This document shows positions 5,850 through 8,228 of a stretch of 8,228 nucleotides of DNA, piece by piece (positions within the stretch are counted from its first letter, which is position 1; each line of letters begins with the position of its first letter). Origin of the DNA: Spirochaetaceae bacterium (GTDB taxonomy: Bacteria > Spirochaetota > Spirochaetia > DSM-27196 > PWMO01); NCBI GenBank assembly GCA_003558175.1, contig PWMO01000175.1, positions 1-8,228 on the forward strand. The letters are read 5' to 3'. The notes under the pieces are model-generated. The model searched no databases. It was given only the letters and a program-made list of their open reading frames with translations, and was not told the origin of the DNA. Made by a program: the position numbers and the translations under genes.

Positions 5850-6293
5850 TCAGGATGTGAGTATTTCGAGCAACTCCGCATCGGTCTTCGCCTTCAGAAT
5901 CTTCTTGCGAATCCTGGCCTCCTTTAAGAGACGACTGATATCCGCCAGGAATCGCACGTGCGGACCGGTGCCGTCCCGTGGCGAGAGCGTCATGACAAAG
6001 ATCTGCGACGGCTTGCGGTCAAGATTCTCAAAGTCTATTTTGCGTTTTGAGATACCAACGCACGCCACCAACTCGTCCACGGCGTCGCTCTTGGCATGCG
6101 GAATGGCGATCCCGTTTTCCATACCCGTCGACATGCCCTGTTCGTGCTCGAGCAGATCACGTAAGGCGAGTTCTGGGTCCTTCACCTTGCCTGACTTGCA
6201 TACCAGGTCCAGCAGTGACCGGATGATCTCGTATTTGTCGCGTCCGGCAAGGTCGGTTGTGACAAGTTCCGGCGTGAGCGTCTCTTTCAGCAT
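5850..6293 (-). CDS. PTS fructose/nitrogen-type EIIA domain protein (PtsN-like)
   Basis: This is a single-domain EIIA of 147 aa, about the size of PtsN. The phospho-acceptor is His66 in 'ENGIAIPHAKSDAV'; the supporting second His is His112 ('GPHVRFLADISRLL'), and 'EHEQGMSTGMENG' (49-61) is also typical. No EIIB or EIIC is fused or adjacent, so it may be regulatory rather than a sugar-uptake component. The start chosen is ATG 6293, because family members begin with this 'MLKETLTPEL' type of sequence and a consensus-like promoter ends just before it. GTG 6299 or GTG 6320 would add 2 or 9 residues. There is no good ribosome site before 6293. It sits 60 nt after mnhD and 157 nt before dhaK. It is not the mannose-type EIIA found in DhaM, so it cannot simply replace DhaM. 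Confidence 0.92.
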   Translation of the reverse strand: MLKETLTPELVTTDLAGRDKYEIIRSLLDLVCKSGKVKDPELALRDLLEHEQGMSTGMENGIAIPHAKSDAVDELVACVGISKRKIDFENLDRKPSQIFVMTLSPRDGTGPHVRFLADISRLLKEARIRKKILKAKTDAELLEILTS

Positions 6294-6299
6294 GGCCAC

Positions 6300-6328
6300 A
6301 GGATAGATAGCCTGCTCCACTCTGTCAA
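6300..6328 (-). promoter_or_regulatory. Strong sigma-70-type promoter for the EIIA gene, predicting a leaderless mRNA
   Basis: On the - strand a perfect -35 TTGACA (6328-6323) is separated by exactly 17 nt from a -10 TATCCT (6305-6300, 4 of 6 matches to TATAAT). The expected start of transcription, about 7 nt beyond the -10, falls on or next to the A of ATG 6293. No ribosome site lies between them. Confidence 0.5.
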
Positions 6329-6353
6329 GATTGTCTACTCAGCAAGTCGTTCC

Positions 6354-8138
6354 TCACGCGGTTATCAGCCAGGTGTATCCAATCACGGTCACAAAGAAGA
6401 GTGTAAGGACAACCGTGATCTGATTGAAGCTGAACTTGAAGCCCTGCCCGCTTCTCAGCAACGACCCGATACGCTGCACAACCAGGAGGTAGACGGCCAC
6501 CGCAATCAGCAGCGTGAGCCCGAACACGCCGATCTTCTCCAATGACAGGGCTCCGGCGGCGGAATACTGCGGCCCGTAGAACAGTGCCACGGTGGGGCCG
6601 CCAAAGACACCGCCGGCAAGGCATGCAAGCCCGAAGAGAATCGAGATCGCATTGACCCACAGATCCCGACCCGCGGATCTGGTCCGCACGGGACCGTGAC
6701 CCGCGGCCCCGGCCCCAACCGGATCCTGCCAACCGGCAGACGGTGCCGCGTAATCGTCCGTGGCGTCGGGCTGTGGCGCTGGTGTCGAAGACGGCACCGA
6801 CGGCGCAGTTTCGGCAAGCACCGCAACGGCCGGGCTCGACGGCGATGCCTCTGCCTCACGCCGGCCGAAAAGGATCGTGGCGTACTTCACGAAACTGAGG
6901 GTGGTGCCAAAGTTGATCAGGTAGAGCCCGAGCTCACCAAGGTTGCCCTGCAGTCCCTGCTGGATGAAGTACTTGGAGATACTTCCGTTGAAAAACGGTG
7001 CCCCGGTTATCCCCAGGATCCCGGCAAGCGTACCGATCCCGATCGCCGGTATGTGCCGCATTACTCCGCGAATCTCGGCGTACGACCGGGTGCCGTATTC
7101 TTCAATGATGATACCCGCGGTGAGAAACAGCAGCCCCTTGAACAGAGCGTGGTTGATGATGTGGTACATCCCGCCCCAGAATGCCACCTCGGTTCCCAGG
7201 TTCAACCCCATGACAATGAGCCCCACCTGGCTCACCGTGTGATACGCCAGAATGAGCTTGATATCCTTCTGGGCAATCGCCAGCAGAAATCCCACCACTG
7301 AAGTGATGAAGCCAATCATCATGAAGAACGGCGCAGTGTCTATCATGGGGGCGAAGAGGTCTCCGATCCGCACCAGCAGGTACACCCCGGCCTTCACCTG
7401 CAGCCCCGAGAGCACTGCCGAAACCACCGGCGGCGCACTGGCCGCACCGTGGGCTCGCGGCAACCAGCTGAACAGCGGAAACAGCGCCGCCTTCACCGCG
7501 ACAGCGGTTACAATGAGCGCGTAGGGAACAATCATCGCGCGCGGTTCGCCTACCTCGAGCAGCCGTTCACCAAGCAACGTGAGATCGAGAACGCCGGTTA
7601 TGCGGTACACGTAGCCGATCCCGAGCAGCATGAACGCCATGGCGATGAAGTTCATCATCAGGTAGAGCATGGCGTCATACACCGCCTGCTTATCCTGCTT
7701 GTACATGATCAGCACCGCGGTAAGCAGCATAGTGAGCTCGATCAAGACGTAGATGTTGAAGAGGTCACCACTGAAAAAGATGCCGATCAGCGCCGATTCA
7801 AGCGTTGCGAAGAGAAACAGAAACGTCTTGTCAAACCAATCCGCGTTGGTGCTGAAGAGAAACGTACCCGCAAAGAATACGGTAACCAGCAGCACCAGCG
7901 GCGCCGAGTAGCCGTCGGCCACGAGACGAATTGCGATTCCTGCCGGCCAGAATGCAACCAGCTGGTCGATCGCGCTGCCCCAGCGGACTTCGGCAAAGAT
8001 CGAGATCGAGAATACAACCGCCGCCGCGTTCACGAAGAAGAGCAGCCAGTGATAGGCGCGCTTGGGGAGGAACAGTCCTGCTGCGCCGGCGGTCACCGGC
8101 ACGAGCACCAGCAGATGCAGAGGTATCGTTAGCGGCAT
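6354..8138 (-). CDS. mnhD: Mrp/Mnh-type Na+/H+ antiporter subunit D (complex I-like proton-translocating subunit)
   Basis: This is an inner-membrane subunit of a multi-subunit cation/proton antiporter, related to NuoL/M/N, with 594 aa and about 14 membrane helices. Conserved charged residues of the proton path are visible: Glu134 ('IYVLIELTMLL'), Lys216 ('VAVKAALFPLFSWLPRAHGA'), Lys249 ('GLQVKAGVY'), Lys334 ('HALFKGLLFLTAG') and Lys389 ('GSISKYF'); 'AYHTVSQVGLIVMG' follows the family. The start ATG 8138 lies one nt after the mnhC stop, so translation is probably coupled; only a weak GGAAAAG precedes it. MnhD is usually about 490-500 aa. The excess is largely a Pro/Ala/Ser-rich insert at about residues 428-492, between two C-terminal helices, plus a final helix ('TVVLTLFFVTVIGYTW'). 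It could also be the D-like subunit of a larger respiratory complex. Confidence 0.93.
   Translation of the reverse strand: MPLTIPLHLLVLVPVTAGAAGLFLPKRAYHWLLFFVNAAAVVFSISIFAEVRWGSAIDQLVAFWPAGIAIRLVADGYSAPLVLLVTVFFAGTFLFSTNADWFDKTFLFLFATLESALIGIFFSGDLFNIYVLIELTMLLTAVLIMYKQDKQAVYDAMLYLMMNFIAMAFMLLGIGYVYRITGVLDLTLLGERLLEVGEPRAMIVPYALIVTAVAVKAALFPLFSWLPRAHGAASAPPVVSAVLSGLQVKAGVYLLVRIGDLFAPMIDTAPFFMMIGFITSVVGFLLAIAQKDIKLILAYHTVSQVGLIVMGLNLGTEVAFWGGMYHIINHALFKGLLFLTAGIIIEEYGTRSYAEIRGVMRHIPAIGIGTLAGILGITGAPFFNGSISKYFIQQGLQGNLGELGLYLINFGTTLSFVKYATILFGRREAEASPSSPAVAVLAETAPSVPSSTPAPQPDATDDYAAPSAGWQDPVGAGAAGHGPVRTRSAGRDLWVNAISILFGLACLAGGVFGGPTVALFYGPQYSAAGALSLEKIGVFGLTLLIAVAVYLLVVQRIGSLLRSGQGFKFSFNQITVVLTLFFVTVIGYTWLITA
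6663..6857 (-). other. Low-complexity, probably disordered insert in MnhD
   Basis: This encodes MnhD residues of about 428-492, between 'FVKYATILFGRR' and 'RDLWVNAISILFG'. The stretch is rich in Pro, Ala, Ser, Thr, Asp and Gly with no hydrophobic segment, and forms a loop of about 65 residues where other MnhD proteins have a short one. The frame is uninterrupted and both flanks align with the family, so a frameshift is unlikely. Confidence 0.7.
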
Positions 8139-8139
8139 C

Positions 8140-8228
8140 TCACTTTTCCAGTCGACGAATGAGGATGTTCCAGTCGGCAGTGCCGTATCGGTAGGCGACA
8201 CGCATGTACATCGCAAGGCACATGGCGA
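8140..8228 (-). CDS. mnhC: Mrp/Mnh antiporter subunit C, last 28 codons (5' end outside window)
   Basis: Reading the - strand from the window edge gives an open frame ending 'LAMYMRVAYRYGTADWNIL' and then 'IRRLEK', with TGA at 8142-8140, one nt before the mnhD ATG. The pattern of a hydrophobic helix end, then 'R-x-Y-R-x-[YH]-G-T-x-D' and a short basic tail, is that of the MnhC/MrpC (NuoK-like) C-terminus. The C-D order is universal in Mrp clusters. The one-base spacing explains why mnhD lacks a strong ribosome site. The piece is short, so the call rests on this motif and the neighbour. Confidence 0.75.
   Translation of the reverse strand, partial: AMCLAMYMRVAYRYGTADWNILIRRLEK

Noticed and set aside
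5850..6293. EIIA as the missing DhaM
   Set aside because: DhaM has a mannose-type EIIA domain. This protein has the fructose/Ntr-type fold signature with 'GIAIPHAK', so it is not a DhaM.
7449..8132. 227-codon open frame on the + strand
   Set aside because: It is antisense to mnhD, with a composition dominated by Glu, Arg, His and Gln typical of the reverse complement of membrane-protein codons.

Overview
The window is about 57% GC by eye and is packed with bacterial genes. It is the meeting point of two convergent gene sets. On the + strand (1-3366) is the end of a TRAP transporter operon: the last ~211 residues of a DctP solute-binding protein, the small permease DctQ, the large permease DctM, and a classical NAD(P)-dependent short-chain dehydrogenase (SDR). 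On the - strand, read from the right edge leftwards (8228 to 3433), are the last 28 codons of an MnhC-like subunit, an MnhD-like proton-translocating subunit with an unusual disordered insert, a fructose/nitrogen-type PTS EIIA protein, the dihydroxyacetone-kinase subunits DhaK and DhaL, and an RpiB/LacA/LacB-family sugar-phosphate isomerase. The two sets converge on a GC-rich hairpin at 3378-3411.

The best unifying reading is catabolism of a four-carbon sugar or sugar alcohol. A TRAP importer brings in the substrate and the SDR oxidises it to a ketotetrose. DhaK/DhaL phosphorylate the ketotetrose, and the RpiB-like enzyme converts D-erythrulose 4-phosphate to D-erythrose 4-phosphate, which enters the pentose phosphate pathway. 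This follows the known erythritol/threitol pathways, in which DhaK-family kinases and an RpiB-family isomerase (DerI/EryI) act. The isomerase here lacks the two histidines that ribose-5-phosphate isomerases use for ring opening. That fits a substrate unable to form a ring. The pathway assignment is an inference; the enzyme families are clear.

The right part (5850-8228) looks like a separate ion-homeostasis module. The subunit order, with C then D last and no E/F/G after D, differs from the mnhABCDEFG order. It resembles the EFG-B-C-D order known from Thermotoga-type Mrp clusters. The EIIA gene follows mnhD closely and has a strong promoter of its own that would give a leaderless mRNA.

The organism is a bacterium, probably an anaerobe or facultative anaerobe with a PTS, TRAP transporters and cation/proton antiport. 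A free-living (halo- or alkaliphilic) spirochaete would fit this mix, but that is a weak guess. No rRNA, tRNA, CRISPR array, transposase or integrase is visible, and no gap longer than 160 bases lacks a gene.
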